NCBI RefSeq assembly: GCF_914768025.1
Contig: NZ_CAJZCE010000010.1
Location: 39,335 to 103,334 of the forward strand
Source of the DNA: Snodgrassella gandavensis
GTDB lineage: Bacteria > Pseudomonadota > Gammaproteobacteria > Burkholderiales > Neisseriaceae
Direction: 5' to 3'
DNA length: 64,000 nt
Positions 1 through 9,601 of this stretch are shown piece after piece. The position numbers and the translations under genes were made by a program. Numbering within the stretch: the stretch's first letter is position 1; the number at the start of each line of letters is the position of its first letter. Below the pieces are notes generated by a model. That model was not told where the DNA came from. It saw nothing but the letters and a program-made list of their open reading frames with translations, and ran no database searches.

Positions 1-17
1 ATTGTGGTATTAATGTA

Positions 18-599
18 ATGTATCAATTTTTTCTAGACGCATGGGCTGCCCTGCGTCTGCGTTTTTATCCCAAAACGCATTATCGTTACTCTCCGTTAAT
101 TATAGTGCCGGTTTTGCTGGCACTGGGCTTGATCAATATGGCCAATATGTCGCAACTTTTGGGACATCAGGCTGGTATAACCGCTTTCATTCTGGCATTA
201 ACTGTGTTGCGTTGGGTCATTCTGGGTATGACAATGCAGACCATTTTAGGCTACTACAGCAAGCAGCCGGGGCAATGGTATGGTTATGTACTGGTTACTG
301 AGGCGCTGATACTACCGATGATTGCGATGCTGTACTGGCCACAGGCATTAGCCACCCCGGGATCTTTCTGGCTGATATGGACAATGGTGGTGCAGGTGAC
401 TGGCTTTGTACGCATCAGCCAGCAAAATGTTTTCAAAGTAGCCTTGGCTTATATTATCTATTTTTTAGTCACCAGTCTGGCAGGGGGTATGCTGCTGCTT
501 GTATTCAATACCATGGGCTGGCTGGATATAAATAGCATGGCACAGGCTTTCCAGCAAATGCTGACGACGATACCCGCTGCTGAAACAGGAACACACTAA
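18..599 (+). CDS. Multi-pass inner-membrane protein, function unknown
   Basis: This 193-residue protein is almost entirely hydrophobic, with about five membrane-spanning stretches (roughly residues 25-45, 53-72, 90-110, 115-135 and 142-165) and short polar ends. The N-terminal segment, with basic residues before the first helix, fits a cytoplasmic start. It resembles small Yip1-like bacterial membrane proteins in layout, but I see no catalytic or binding motif and do not assign a function. The ATG lies only 17 bases from the window edge, so a ribosome-binding site cannot be judged and the true start could be upstream. It is followed by a gap of about 125 bases with a promoter for the next gene, so it is probably the end of an upstream unit. 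Confidence 0.6.
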   Translation: MYQFFLDAWAALRLRFYPKTHYRYSPLIIVPVLLALGLINMANMSQLLGHQAGITAFILALTVLRWVILGMTMQTILGYYSKQPGQWYGYVLVTEALILPMIAMLYWPQALATPGSFWLIWTMVVQVTGFVRISQQNVFKVALAYIIYFLVTSLAGGMLLLVFNTMGWLDINSMAQAFQQMLTTIPAAETGTH

Positions 600-605
600 T
601 GCTGA

Positions 606-634
606 TGTAGAATCAGGCTGGTTCGGCTATAATA
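606..634 (+). promoter_or_regulatory. Candidate sigma-70 promoter for the GAPDH gene
   Basis: A perfect TATAAT (629-634) sits 17 bases after a weak -35-like TGTAGA (606-611), about 90 bases before the GAPDH start. The -35 box is poor, so this is a candidate only. The gene itself has a good ribosome-binding site (AAGGAA) seven bases before its ATG. Confidence 0.35.
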
Positions 635-725
635 ATACATGGTGTTTTTTGTGCGATTTAAACTATTTAGCACTCTTTACCCGAAATTCACCTGACCGGT
701 TTTGTTGATTTGAAAAGGAATAAGC

Positions 726-1754
726 ATGACATTAAAAGTTGCCATTAATGGTTATGGCCGTATCGGCCGCCAGGTATTGCGTGCAATTTATGACTATAAC
801 CTGCGCAACCAGTTTGAAATTGTCGCGGTAAATGCCAGTGGGTCACTGGAAACCAGTGCTCATCTGACAAAGTTCGATACGGTTCATGGCCGTTTTGCCG
901 CAGATGTTTCATGTGATGATGATGCTTTAATCATTAACGGCGATCGTATCCGCTTTTTCGCTACCCGCAATCCGGCAGAACTGCCTTGGGGTGAATTAGG
1001 TGTCGATCTGGTACTGGAATGTACCGGTGCATTTACCAGCAAGGAAAAAGCCAGTGTTCATTTACACAGTGGTGCGAAAAAGGTTTTGATTTCAGCACCC
1101 GGCGGTGCCGATGTGGATGCTACTGTGGTATATGGTGTGAATCATCAGGTACTGGCCCCTGAAATGACGGTGATATCTAACGGTTCCTGTACAACCAACT
1201 GTCTGGCACCGGTCGCCAAAGCCATTAATGACGGACTGGGCATGGTTAAAGGCTTGATGACTACCATTCATGCTTTCACCAATGATCAGGTTCTGACAGA
1301 TGTTCGGCATAAGGATTTGCGCCGTGCCCGCAGTGCGGTGGAAAATCTGATTCCAACCAAAACCGGTGCGGCCAAGGCTGTGGGACTGGTACTGCCAGAA
1401 TTACAGGGTAAATTTGACGGTTTTTCCGTTCGCGTACCCACAATCAATGTTTCACTGGTTGATTTAACCTTTGAAGCGGCACGCGATACCAGTGTAGAAG
1501 AAGTGAATGCCATCGTTAAAGCCGCCAGTGAAGGCAGTATGCAGCACATTCTGGGCTATAACACTTTGCCACTGGTTTCTACCGATTTCAATCACATGCC
1601 TCAGGCATCGATTTTTGACAGCACTTTAACTAAAGTAACCAATGGCAATATGGTAAAAGTGCTGGCATGGTACGATAATGAATGGGGCTTTAGCTGCCAG
1701 ATGCTGAACACCGCCCGCGCCATGTTTGGCATGGAAGTTACACCGTTCGCCTAA
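726..1754 (+). CDS. gapB: Type I glyceraldehyde-3-phosphate dehydrogenase, GapB-like
   Basis: This enzyme interconverts glyceraldehyde-3-phosphate and 1,3-bisphosphoglycerate. The 342 residues match the family's full length. Visible landmarks are the Rossmann motif NGYGRIGR (8-15), the catalytic stretch SNGSCTTNC with nucleophile Cys155, HAFTNDQ with the catalytic His, and the C-terminal [10 protein letters not shown]. After the second beta strand the sequence reads VAVNASGS (33-40), without the Asp that NAD-specific glycolytic enzymes use to bind the adenosine ribose. Gluconeogenic GapB enzymes such as that of Bacillus subtilis have VAINAS here and prefer NADP. I therefore infer an NADP-linked, gluconeogenic or anabolic role. 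Erythrose-4-phosphate dehydrogenase is an alternative. The gene is monocistronic, ending at an uptake-sequence-like terminator. Confidence 0.88.
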   Translation: MTLKVAINGYGRIGRQVLRAIYDYNLRNQFEIVAVNASGSLETSAHLTKFDTVHGRFAADVSCDDDALIINGDRIRFFATRNPAELPWGELGVDLVLECTGAFTSKEKASVHLHSGAKKVLISAPGGADVDATVVYGVNHQVLAPEMTVISNGSCTTNCLAPVAKAINDGLGMVKGLMTTIHAFTNDQVLTDVRHKDLRRARSAVENLIPTKTGAAKAVGLVLPELQGKFDGFSVRVPTINVSLVDLTFEAARDTSVEEVNAIVKAASEGSMQHILGYNTLPLVSTDFNHMPQASIFDSTLTKVTNGNMVKVLAWYDNEWGFSCQMLNTARAMFGMEVTPFA

Positions 1755-1771
1755 GCTGTTATCAGCAGATA

Positions 1772-1809
1772 CAGGCTGTCTGAACCCGCCGGATTATTCA
1801 GGCAGCCTG
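1772..1809 (+). terminator. Terminator-like inverted repeat built of DUS-like words
   Basis: CAGGCTGTCTGAA (1772-1784) and TTCAGGCAGCCTG (1797-1809) can pair with one G-U wobble across a 12-base loop just after the GAPDH stop. The words AGGCTGTCTGAA and AGGCTGCCTGAA (bottom strand) closely resemble the 12-base DNA uptake sequence dialects of Neisseriaceae, which often occur as inverted pairs in terminators. There is no strong T-run after the stem. Confidence 0.6.
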
Positions 1810-1957
1810 AACACATTCCGACTAACCGGAACAAAACCAATAAATCCCAGCCAAAAAAACAATAATCATCGCTAATTGAGCTGATTAAGCCAATAATTTT
1901 AATTTCCTAACAGGCAAAACGCTGGCACCCTCCTCCCGCTTCATTGAGGCACAGATT

Positions 1958-3724
1958 ATGCTTAACTATCATTTGCAACCCCACTCTCTGACCCAGCATT
2001 TGTGGCAAGTATGCCTCAGTTTTACCCAGCTAGATAGTCAGGATTTCAGTCTGAGTCTACCCAACTGGCTACCCGGCAGTTATATGATCCGTGACTTTGC
2101 CCGCCACATCGTCACATTATCGGCCAATTGTAACCATACACCGGCATCAATAGAACAAATAAATAAAAATACTTGGGTATGCAGTGGGCAGGCTGGTAAT
2201 TGGGAAATCAGCTATCTGGTTTACGCCTTTGATACTTCGGTGCGTGGCGCATTTTTAAATACCGAACGAGGCTTCTTTGATGGTGCCTGCCTGTTTTTAC
2301 GTCATAACCAGCGTCAGCAAGAAACCTGCCAGTTAGATATTACCGGTTTGCCAGAAAGCTGGGACATCGCCACCACCATGCCGCAAACATCACAGGCACA
2401 GGTTTATCAGGCCAGTAATTACCGCGCTCTGATTGATTATCCGGTGGAAATGGGCCATCTGCTACGTCTGCCATTTACAGCAGGCGGTATCGACCACGAA
2501 ATTATTATCAGCGGACACTTCTCGTCGTTTGACCAGCAGCGGCTGGTAGATGATGTCGCCAAAATATGTGCCAGCGAAATAGCCATGTTTGCCGCACCGG
2601 CACCATTTGAGCACTACAGCTTTCTATTGTTTGTTGGAAACGGCATTTATGGTGGACTGGAACACAGATCATCTTCGGCACTCATGGCAGACCGGCATGA
2701 CCTGCCACAAACCGATGGCAAAAATAGCGATGCCTATATCACCTTACTGGGATTATTCAGTCATGAATATTTTCACGCATGGAATGTAAAATCCATTATT
2801 CCATCCGTGTTTGCCAACGATGATCTGAATACAGAAGCCTATACCCGTCTGTTATGGGCATTTGAAGGCATTACCTCTTATTATGATGATTGGTTTTTGG
2901 TACGCAGTGGCGTGATTACCCCGGCTCAATATCTGCAACTACTGGCCAAAACTATTACCCGGGTACAACAGGGTGCCGGCCGGCTGAAGCAAAGTTTGGC
3001 CGATTCCAGCTTCACTGCGTGGACCAAATACTATAAACAAAATGAAAACAGTGCCAATGCTATTGTCAGCTATTACCAGAAAGGTGCACTGGCGGCCATG
3101 TGTCTGGATCACTATATACGCCAGCAAACCGGGCAACAGAAAAATCTGGACGATATTATGCGTGCCCTGTATCACGACTGGCGTGAGCGAGGCATGGGTC
3201 TGGCTGAAAATGAATGGCTGGCAATCGCCCAACAGGCCACTGGTATAGATTTAACCGAGGTTTATCAGCAATATATTATGACTACCGCTGATTTACCTTT
3301 GGCTGATCAGTTGCAACAGGCTGGGGTACAGTTACACTGGGCGGCCTTGCCTCGTCAGCATGGTGGTGCTTATGTTGAACATATCCCCCCTAGCGAACAG
3401 GCTTACGCAGACTTGGGTGCCCGTTTTCAATCAGCCGCATTTGGTATCAGCCTACAGCAGATATTTCATCAGGGCAGTGCTGAGAATGCAGGCATGTGTG
3501 CTGGTGATCAGCTTATTGCCCTTAATGATGAAATCATTACTGATTTTGCTAAACAGTGGGCACGTATTGATGTGGGCGAAACAGTTCGGCTACATTTTAT
3601 CCGCGACGGTCTACTGCGACAGACTACCTTACTGGCACAGGCAGCGACAACTGATACTGCGCTGTTAAGCATTGATAATGCATTGCTATTACAGCAGTGG
3701 TTGCAGCCGCCGTCACAGATTTAA
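1958..3724 (+). CDS. M61 family metallopeptidase (glycyl aminopeptidase type) with PDZ domain
   Basis: This is a 588-residue protein with the zinc motif HEYFH at about residues 269-273 (within LFSHEYFHAWNVKS), typical of M61 peptidases that remove N-terminal Gly or Ala. An N-terminal beta-rich domain (about 1-170) precedes the thermolysin-like catalytic domain (about 170-460). A C-terminal PDZ-like domain follows at about 480-575, with the carboxylate-loop sequence GISLQQIF and the later GMCAGDQLIALN. There is no signal peptide, so it should act in the cytoplasm. The ATG follows a GAGG ribosome-binding site. The next gene starts 47 bases after the stop and the two may be co-transcribed. The physiological substrate is not known. 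Confidence 0.85.
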   Translation: MLNYHLQPHSLTQHLWQVCLSFTQLDSQDFSLSLPNWLPGSYMIRDFARHIVTLSANCNHTPASIEQINKNTWVCSGQAGNWEISYLVYAFDTSVRGAFLNTERGFFDGACLFLRHNQRQQETCQLDITGLPESWDIATTMPQTSQAQVYQASNYRALIDYPVEMGHLLRLPFTAGGIDHEIIISGHFSSFDQQRLVDDVAKICASEIAMFAAPAPFEHYSFLLFVGNGIYGGLEHRSSSALMADRHDLPQTDGKNSDAYITLLGLFSHEYFHAWNVKSIIPSVFANDDLNTEAYTRLLWAFEGITSYYDDWFLVRSGVITPAQYLQLLAKTITRVQQGAGRLKQSLADSSFTAWTKYYKQNENSANAIVSYYQKGALAAMCLDHYIRQQTGQQKNLDDIMRALYHDWRERGMGLAENEWLAIAQQATGIDLTEVYQQYIMTTADLPLADQLQQAGVQLHWAALPRQHGGAYVEHIPPSEQAYADLGARFQSAAFGISLQQIFHQGSAENAGMCAGDQLIALNDEIITDFAKQWARIDVGETVRLHFIRDGLLRQTTLLAQAATTDTALLSIDNALLLQQWLQPPSQI

Positions 3725-3771
3725 CCAGATATTATTACCATCACTTTCCTATTTACAAATGTTGTGTATTC

Positions 3772-4740
3772 ATGCCTGCTGACTTACATCTGACTCTTGT
3801 CCTACCGGGCTTATTGTGGCCACATCAGGAAGCTATAGTGCCAAAATTACCGTTACCGGCACTGAATACTCTGCGGCAGTGGAGCAAATATTTCCCACAA
3901 ACCATTAGCCGAAGCCTGCTTTACCGCCAATATCTGTGGCAAGGTTCATGGTTGCAACAGGCAGGCCAACAAATAAATTCTGACTCAAATGGTTATGGCT
4001 TTATTGCCACCCCCATCAGCCAGACAGCCGGCATGCATCAGCTTCAGTATCTGGATGGAAAAGTGCTTGGCCTGACCACAGAAGAAGCGAAAGCTTTTTG
4101 TGACGTGTTAAATGCATGGTTACAGGCAGACGGCTGGCAATTTAGGCCAGTAAAACCGGATTTATGGCTAGTTACCACGCCACAGACCATTGAATTTACC
4201 TTGCCACCCTTACTGGATTTGTCTGGCCGCATCGATGGTACGACCAAGCCGGCTGGAGCCGATGCTACCCTGATTTTGCAACAGCAAACCGAACTGCAAA
4301 TGTTACTGTATCAGCACCCATTGAACCTGCAACGTAATGCACGTGGTCTGCCCGCAATCAATGGTTTCTGGTTTGAACAAGACAGCGCAGGTACAGCTAA
4401 CAACAAAACGCTACTTTATACCAACAGCTCATGGGCATTTCATGCACACAATTTGCCGGAAAATTACACTGGGTTAGCCGATTCCCTGTCCAGCCAGCAG
4501 GAAGTTGTATTGTTTAACGAGGAATTGTGCTTACCGGTTAATCAGGGCGATGTTTATACCTATACGCAGATACTGCAACAATGGGAGCAGGACTGGTGGC
4601 AACCGCTACTGACAGCACTGCAAAACAGACAAATTCATCGTCTGGATATCCGGTGCGAAGCGGGTGTGCTTAAAATTCGCAAACCCTGGCTTCCCCCATT
4701 CTGGCGCAAAACAAAACCTTTTAGCGGATTAAGCTTATGA
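3772..4740 (+). CDS. Conserved recJ-linked protein, phosphoglycerate-mutase-like label uncertain
   Basis: This protein of about 322 residues has no membrane segment and no motif I can tie to a reaction. In betaproteobacteria a protein of this kind commonly lies directly before recJ, and some databases label it as a cofactor-independent phosphoglycerate mutase-like or COG4255 protein. I have not seen the metal-ligand pattern of true iPGM and do not endorse that activity. A longer frame opens at 3697 inside the preceding gene; I prefer the ATG at 3772 because the protein then begins MPADLHLTLVLPGLLWP, the usual N-terminus style of this group. It overlaps recJ by four bases (ATGA), which indicates translational coupling to the exonuclease. 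Confidence 0.55.
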   Translation: MPADLHLTLVLPGLLWPHQEAIVPKLPLPALNTLRQWSKYFPQTISRSLLYRQYLWQGSWLQQAGQQINSDSNGYGFIATPISQTAGMHQLQYLDGKVLGLTTEEAKAFCDVLNAWLQADGWQFRPVKPDLWLVTTPQTIEFTLPPLLDLSGRIDGTTKPAGADATLILQQQTELQMLLYQHPLNLQRNARGLPAINGFWFEQDSAGTANNKTLLYTNSSWAFHAHNLPENYTGLADSLSSQQEVVLFNEELCLPVNQGDVYTYTQILQQWEQDWWQPLLTALQNRQIHRLDIRCEAGVLKIRKPWLPPFWRKTKPFSGLSL

Positions 4741-6434
4741 AACTGGTGCGCATTCTTACCCGCCCGATTGATACCGTTGCCCAGCAAACTTTACTTGCAC
4801 AGAGCGTTGACCCTTTGCTGGCCAAACTATATGCAGCCCGAGCCATTAAAAGTAAAAGCGAAACTGAATACAGTCTGTCTGCCCTGCTGCCGTTTCAGAG
4901 TCTGAAAAATATTCAGGCGGCCTGTGAGCGGTTAGCACGAGCTATCGAGCAGCAGGAAAAAATCCTGATTGTGGCTGATTATGATGCAGATGGTGCCACA
5001 GCCTGCGCACTGGGTATGCGTGGTTTACAGGCAATGGGCGCCAAAACCGATTTTCTCGTACCTAACCGTTTTGACCATGGCTATGGCCTGACACCGCAAA
5101 TTGCTGAATTGGCTGCTCAGGCCAATACCGATTTACTGCTTACCGTAGACAATGGTATTGCCAGCGTAGCAGGGGTAGAGCGGGCTCAACAGCTGGGCAT
5201 GGATGTTCTGATTACCGACCATCATTTACCCGGTGAACAACTGCCCGAATGTATTATTGTTAACCCCAATCAGCCCGGAGATCATTTCCCAAGTAAGGCT
5301 TTGGCAGGCGTAGGGGTTATGTTTTACCTACTAATGGCCTTACGCCACCATCTGCGTCTGCATAACTGGTTTAGCCAGCATGCTGAACCGAATCTGGCCC
5401 AATGGCTTGATCTGGTGGCATTAGGCACCATTGCCGATGTCGTCCCCCTTGATCAGAATAACCGCATTCTGGTAGCGCAGGGACTCAGGCGGATACGTGC
5501 AGACAAAATGCAGGCCGGTATACGCGCCCTGTTTCATGTCGCAAAACGCAAGGTACAGCAGGCACAGGCATTTGATCTTGGTTTTGCCATCGGCCCACGT
5601 CTGAATGCAGCAGGCCGGCTGGATGATATGAGTCTGGGTATTGCCTGTCTGCTCAGCGACGATATGGAAAGCGCAACAGACTTAGCTGTACAGCTGGATG
5701 ACTTAAATCGTGAACGCCGTCAGATTCAGCGTAGTATGCAGGACGAGGCCAATCTGCAACTGGCCACCATTGATACAGAAAACAGTTACAGCATTGTTGC
5801 CTATCACGATAGCTGGCATCAGGGCGTAACCGGTATTGTTGCTGGCCGCTTACGCGAAACTTTCCATCGCCCCAGTATTGTTTTTGCTCAGGCTGAAGAT
5901 GGAACGTTACGGGGCTCAGGCCGCTCCATCACAGGTTTACATCTGCGTGATGCACTGGATCTGGTTAGCAAGCGACGACCAGAAATCATTCAGAAATTCG
6001 GTGGACATGCCATGGCAGCCGGGTTAAGTATAGCCAGAATAGACCTGCCAGCTTTCCAGCGTGAATTTGAGGCGGTCTGCCAGCAACTTATCCAGCCGGC
6101 CGATCTCAATCATACTTACCAAACCGATGGTTCATTAGACAGTGAGCACCTGAATTTAGACACTGCACAACAACTGGCCACATTGGTGTGGGGGCAAAAC
6201 TTTCCCGAACCATGCTTTTGCGACGAATTCAGGGTAGTCCGGCAACACAGCGTTGGCACTGGTCATATCAAAGCAGTGTTGCGCAAGAGCAATTGTGAAT
6301 GTGAAGCCATGTTTTTCCGCTGTAGTACTACCCTGCCAGAACACATACGCGTAGTTTACCGGCTGGTAGCCAACGAGTGGCGCCAACAAATGGAACTACA
6401 GTTATATGCAGATTACTGGGAAATTTGTGCCTAA
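4737..6434 (+). CDS. recJ: Single-stranded-DNA-specific exonuclease RecJ
   Basis: RecJ degrades single-stranded DNA 5' to 3' in recombinational repair and mismatch repair. The 565 residues agree with the E. coli enzyme. The DHH-family metal motifs are clear: VADYDADGATA near residue 80, TVDNGIAS near 138, and ITDHHLPG near 160. The DHHA1 region carries GSGRSITGLHLRDAL and the FGGHAMAAGLS glycine-histidine motif (about 420-430), followed by the C-terminal OB-like part. The start codon overlaps the stop of the preceding gene (ATGA). The next gene begins about 200 bases later with its own upstream region, so recJ ends this unit. Confidence 0.95.
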   Translation: MKLVRILTRPIDTVAQQTLLAQSVDPLLAKLYAARAIKSKSETEYSLSALLPFQSLKNIQAACERLARAIEQQEKILIVADYDADGATACALGMRGLQAMGAKTDFLVPNRFDHGYGLTPQIAELAAQANTDLLLTVDNGIASVAGVERAQQLGMDVLITDHHLPGEQLPECIIVNPNQPGDHFPSKALAGVGVMFYLLMALRHHLRLHNWFSQHAEPNLAQWLDLVALGTIADVVPLDQNNRILVAQGLRRIRADKMQAGIRALFHVAKRKVQQAQAFDLGFAIGPRLNAAGRLDDMSLGIACLLSDDMESATDLAVQLDDLNRERRQIQRSMQDEANLQLATIDTENSYSIVAYHDSWHQGVTGIVAGRLRETFHRPSIVFAQAEDGTLRGSGRSITGLHLRDALDLVSKRRPEIIQKFGGHAMAAGLSIARIDLPAFQREFEAVCQQLIQPADLNHTYQTDGSLDSEHLNLDTAQQLATLVWGQNFPEPCFCDEFRVVRQHSVGTGHIKAVLRKSNCECEAMFFRCSTTLPEHIRVVYRLVANEWRQQMELQLYADYWEICA

Positions 6435-6635
6435 ACAGATATACAAGCTGTTTAAATACACAAATTCACTTATAATTAGCACAATTAAACATTAACATGG
6501 ATTTACTAAAGGCACATTCTGTTACCGGTCACAAAACAGCATACTGGGCACACCAGACTGTAAAACGAAGCCAGAACAGGTGTAATAGCCAGCCAGAGTA
6601 AACTCAAAAAGTTATTAAGACGGGAATTAGTTTGT

Positions 6636-8315
6636 ATGAGTGTAGGATTGATTCGGGTTTTGTATAAACACCAGATTATTGACGCAGAAAAAGCAGAAGA
6701 ACTGCGTCAGGAACTGGAACAGAAACGTCCGGTTATACCGGCACTGTTGCAGTCCGGTACCATTAATGCCGATAAGCTGGCCAGCTTTCTGTCTAGTGTA
6801 TTCAGTATTCCTTATTTGAATCTGGAACTGTATAACCAAAATCTGGTACCGTTAAATTTAATCAATCTGAAAATCATGCAGCAATACATGTGTGTACCGA
6901 TATTGAAGCGCGGTAACCGCCTGTTTCTCGCTGTATCTGACCCAACCTTGATTCAACATTATCAGAAAATTGCCACTGATGCTGGTTGCATATTGAATCT
7001 GGTTATTGTTCGTGATACCCAGTTACGCCAATTACTGGAAAATCTTGACCAAGGATCCACCAGTCTGCTGGAGGGCATGGATTCAGTCGGTGGTGGTGAA
7101 GCAGTCGGCAGCAATGCCATGTCTGCAGATGAAGAAGATGATGAAAATGGCCCAGTTGCTAAATTTGTCTTTAAAATACTGGGGGATGCTCTAGCCGGTG
7201 GTGCATCAGATATCCATTTCGAATTTTATGAAGAAATAGCGCGGATACGTTTCCGTGTTGATGGACAATTACGTGAAGTAGTCCGTATGCCTCTGAATAT
7301 CCGCAGCCAAATTTCCTCACGCATCAAAGTTATGTCCAAACTGGATATTTCAGAAAAGCGTATTCCTCAGGATGGCCGCATTCAGATTCAGTTTCGCAAA
7401 GGTGCCAAGCCAATTGACTTTCGTGTCAGTACACTGCCCACCCTGTTTGGTGAAAAAATTGTAATGCGTATCCTGAATTCGGATGCCGCCACCTTGAATA
7501 TCGAACAGCTCGGTTTTGAGCCATTCCAGAAAGAATTACTGCTAGAAGCTATTCATCGCCCCTATGGCATGGTACTGGTTACCGGTCCAACTGGTTCAGG
7601 TAAAACCGTATCATTGTATACCTGTCTGAATATACTTAATACCGACAGCGTTAATATTTCCACCGCAGAAGACCCAGCGGAAATTAACCTGCCCGGTATC
7701 AATCAGGTCAACGTTAATGATAAACAGGGGCTGACATTCGCAGCGGCACTAAAATCTTTCCTGCGTCAGGATCCAGACATCATCATGGTGGGGGAAATTC
7801 GAGATCTGGAAACCGCAGATATCGCCATCAAGGCTGCACAAACTGGCCATATGGTTTTTTCCACCCTGCATACCAATAACGCCCCGGCTACATTGTCACG
7901 TATGCTGAATATGGGCGTTGCCCCATTTAACATTGCCAGCTCAGTTAATCTGATTATGGCTCAGCGTCTGGTACGGCGTTTATGCACCTGCAAGGCACCA
8001 GCAGAACGTCCGCCAGAATATGCTCTGAAAGAAGCCGGCTTTTCAGATGAAGATCTAGCCAAAGACTGGACATTTTACCGGCCAGTGGGCTGTGAACGCT
8101 GCAAAGGCAAAGGCTATAAGGGACGTGCCGGTGTTTATGAAGTCATGCCCGTCAGTGAAGAAATGCAACGTATCATCATGAACAACGGTAATGAAGTTGA
8201 TATCAGCACTCAGGCTCTCAAGGAAGGACTGGTTGATTTGCGTCATGCCGGTTTGCTTAAAGTTATGGAAGGTATCACGTCTCTGGACGAAATTCTGGCA
8301 ACCACCAATGATTAA
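6636..8315 (+). CDS. pilF: Type IV pilus extension ATPase PilF (PilB family)
   Basis: This cytoplasmic hexameric ATPase powers pilus assembly; Neisseria names it PilF. The 559 residues include an N-terminal MshEN/GspE-N type domain (about 1-150), an Asp-rich linker (residues about 165-172), and the secretion ATPase core. Walker A is GPTGSGKT (about 316-323), the Walker B region contains [14 protein letters not shown], and STLHTNN is the His box. A zinc-binding tetracysteine follows, made of CTC and [12 protein letters not shown]. It opens the pilF-pilG-pilD cluster. Its own promoter region is in the preceding 200 bases. The ribosome-binding site is weak (GGGAA about 12 bases upstream). Confidence 0.95.
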   Translation: MSVGLIRVLYKHQIIDAEKAEELRQELEQKRPVIPALLQSGTINADKLASFLSSVFSIPYLNLELYNQNLVPLNLINLKIMQQYMCVPILKRGNRLFLAVSDPTLIQHYQKIATDAGCILNLVIVRDTQLRQLLENLDQGSTSLLEGMDSVGGGEAVGSNAMSADEEDDENGPVAKFVFKILGDALAGGASDIHFEFYEEIARIRFRVDGQLREVVRMPLNIRSQISSRIKVMSKLDISEKRIPQDGRIQIQFRKGAKPIDFRVSTLPTLFGEKIVMRILNSDAATLNIEQLGFEPFQKELLLEAIHRPYGMVLVTGPTGSGKTVSLYTCLNILNTDSVNISTAEDPAEINLPGINQVNVNDKQGLTFAAALKSFLRQDPDIIMVGEIRDLETADIAIKAAQTGHMVFSTLHTNNAPATLSRMLNMGVAPFNIASSVNLIMAQRLVRRLCTCKAPAERPPEYALKEAGFSDEDLAKDWTFYRPVGCERCKGKGYKGRAGVYEVMPVSEEMQRIIMNNGNEVDISTQALKEGLVDLRHAGLLKVMEGITSLDEILATTND

Positions 8316-8362
8316 AGCTGATTGCCGATTTATTAAATTAAATCAATACTGTGGGAAAAACT

Positions 8363-9595
8363 ATGAATAAACCAATAGCAGTATCCAAAACCAAACCCGC
8401 CGGTACTACTTTCAATTTTGAAGGTAAAAACCTCAAAACTGACCAGATTGTACGCGGAGAGGTAGTCGCAAAAAATGAAGTAGAAGCTCGTGCCAAGCTG
8501 AACCGGCGTCAGATTCGTGTTATTCAAATTACCAAGGTCAAGAAACAGCGTCAGAAGAAAATCAGCCAGGCGGATATCACTGTCTTTACGCGACAATTAT
8601 CCACCATGATGAAGTCCGGCTTACCATTAATGCAGGCATTTGATATCGCTGCCAAAGGTCACTCCAATCCAGCCATGACTCAGTTACTGACAGAAATTCG
8701 TACAGATGTTGAGCAGGGTACATCTCTGGCCGATTCGTTTTCCAAACATCCAAAATATTTTGATAAATTTTATTGCAATCTGGTGCGTGCCGGTGAAGCT
8801 GGTGGTGTACTGGAAGGACTATTAGACAAACTGGCGGTATATAAAGAAAAAACTCAGGGTATCAAGAAAAAAGTTAAAAGTGCCCTAACTTATCCGGCCG
8901 TTGTAGTGATTGTCGCCATAGCACTGATTTTTGTCATGATGATGTTTGTACTGCCGTCTTTTGCCAAGGTATATGAAGGGATGGGCGTTCCCTTACCTGG
9001 CTTAACTCAGGTTATGATGAATATATCTGACTTTTTCGTGCATTATGGCATTTTTATGCTTATAGGATTGATTATAGCAGGAATTGGCTTTTATAAAACG
9101 TTCCAAACATCAGCAGCCCTGCAAAAACGCTTTGATCATATGCTGTTAAAACTACCTATCTTTGGGCAAATTGTGCGCAAAGCAACCATTGCTCGCTGGT
9201 CTCGTACTATGGCCACTCTGTTTGCTGCTGGGGTACCACTGGTCGAAGTATTAGATTCGGTAGCCGGCGCAGCAGGTAATATTGAGTATGAGGAAGCCAC
9301 TCTGGAAATCCGTGCCAAAGTAAATCAGGGGATTTCACTGACCTCCGCCATGCAGGCAACAGAGCTATTTCCCAATATGGTAATGCAGATGGCTTCTATC
9401 GGAGAGGAATCTGGTTCATTGGATTCCATGCTGAATAAGGCCGCTGAATTTTATGAAGAAGACGTAGATACAGCTGTTTCACAATTATCTTCACTAATGG
9501 AACCAATCATCATGGTTGTACTTGGTGGTATCGTCGGTGTCATTCTGGTAGCCATGTACTTACCACTCTTCAATATTGGTAATGCGGTAGGTTAA
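8363..9595 (+). CDS. pilG: Type IV pilus inner-membrane platform protein PilG (PilC family)
   Basis: PilG anchors the pilus machine in the inner membrane and contacts PilF. The protein of about 410 residues has the two T2SSF domains: the first contains FTRQLSTMMKSGLPLMQAFD and the second RWSRTMATLFAAGVPL. Membrane helices occur near residues 175-200, 225-245 and at the C-terminus (MVVLGGIVGVILVAMYLPLF). I chose the ATG at 8363 over an in-frame GTG at 8351 because GGGAAAA then sits as ribosome-binding site and the product begins MNKPIAVSKTK. It lies 47 bases after pilF and 6 bases before pilD, so the three are one unit. Confidence 0.95.
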   Translation: MNKPIAVSKTKPAGTTFNFEGKNLKTDQIVRGEVVAKNEVEARAKLNRRQIRVIQITKVKKQRQKKISQADITVFTRQLSTMMKSGLPLMQAFDIAAKGHSNPAMTQLLTEIRTDVEQGTSLADSFSKHPKYFDKFYCNLVRAGEAGGVLEGLLDKLAVYKEKTQGIKKKVKSALTYPAVVVIVAIALIFVMMMFVLPSFAKVYEGMGVPLPGLTQVMMNISDFFVHYGIFMLIGLIIAGIGFYKTFQTSAALQKRFDHMLLKLPIFGQIVRKATIARWSRTMATLFAAGVPLVEVLDSVAGAAGNIEYEEATLEIRAKVNQGISLTSAMQATELFPNMVMQMASIGEESGSLDSMLNKAAEFYEEDVDTAVSQLSSLMEPIIMVVLGGIVGVILVAMYLPLFNIGNAVG

Positions 9596-9601
9596 TGACA
9601 G

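Noticed and set aside
4910..4926. DUS-like TTCAGGCGGCCT inside recJ
   Set aside because: One mismatch to the word found in terminators, but unpaired, inside a coding region and alone, so chance is likely.
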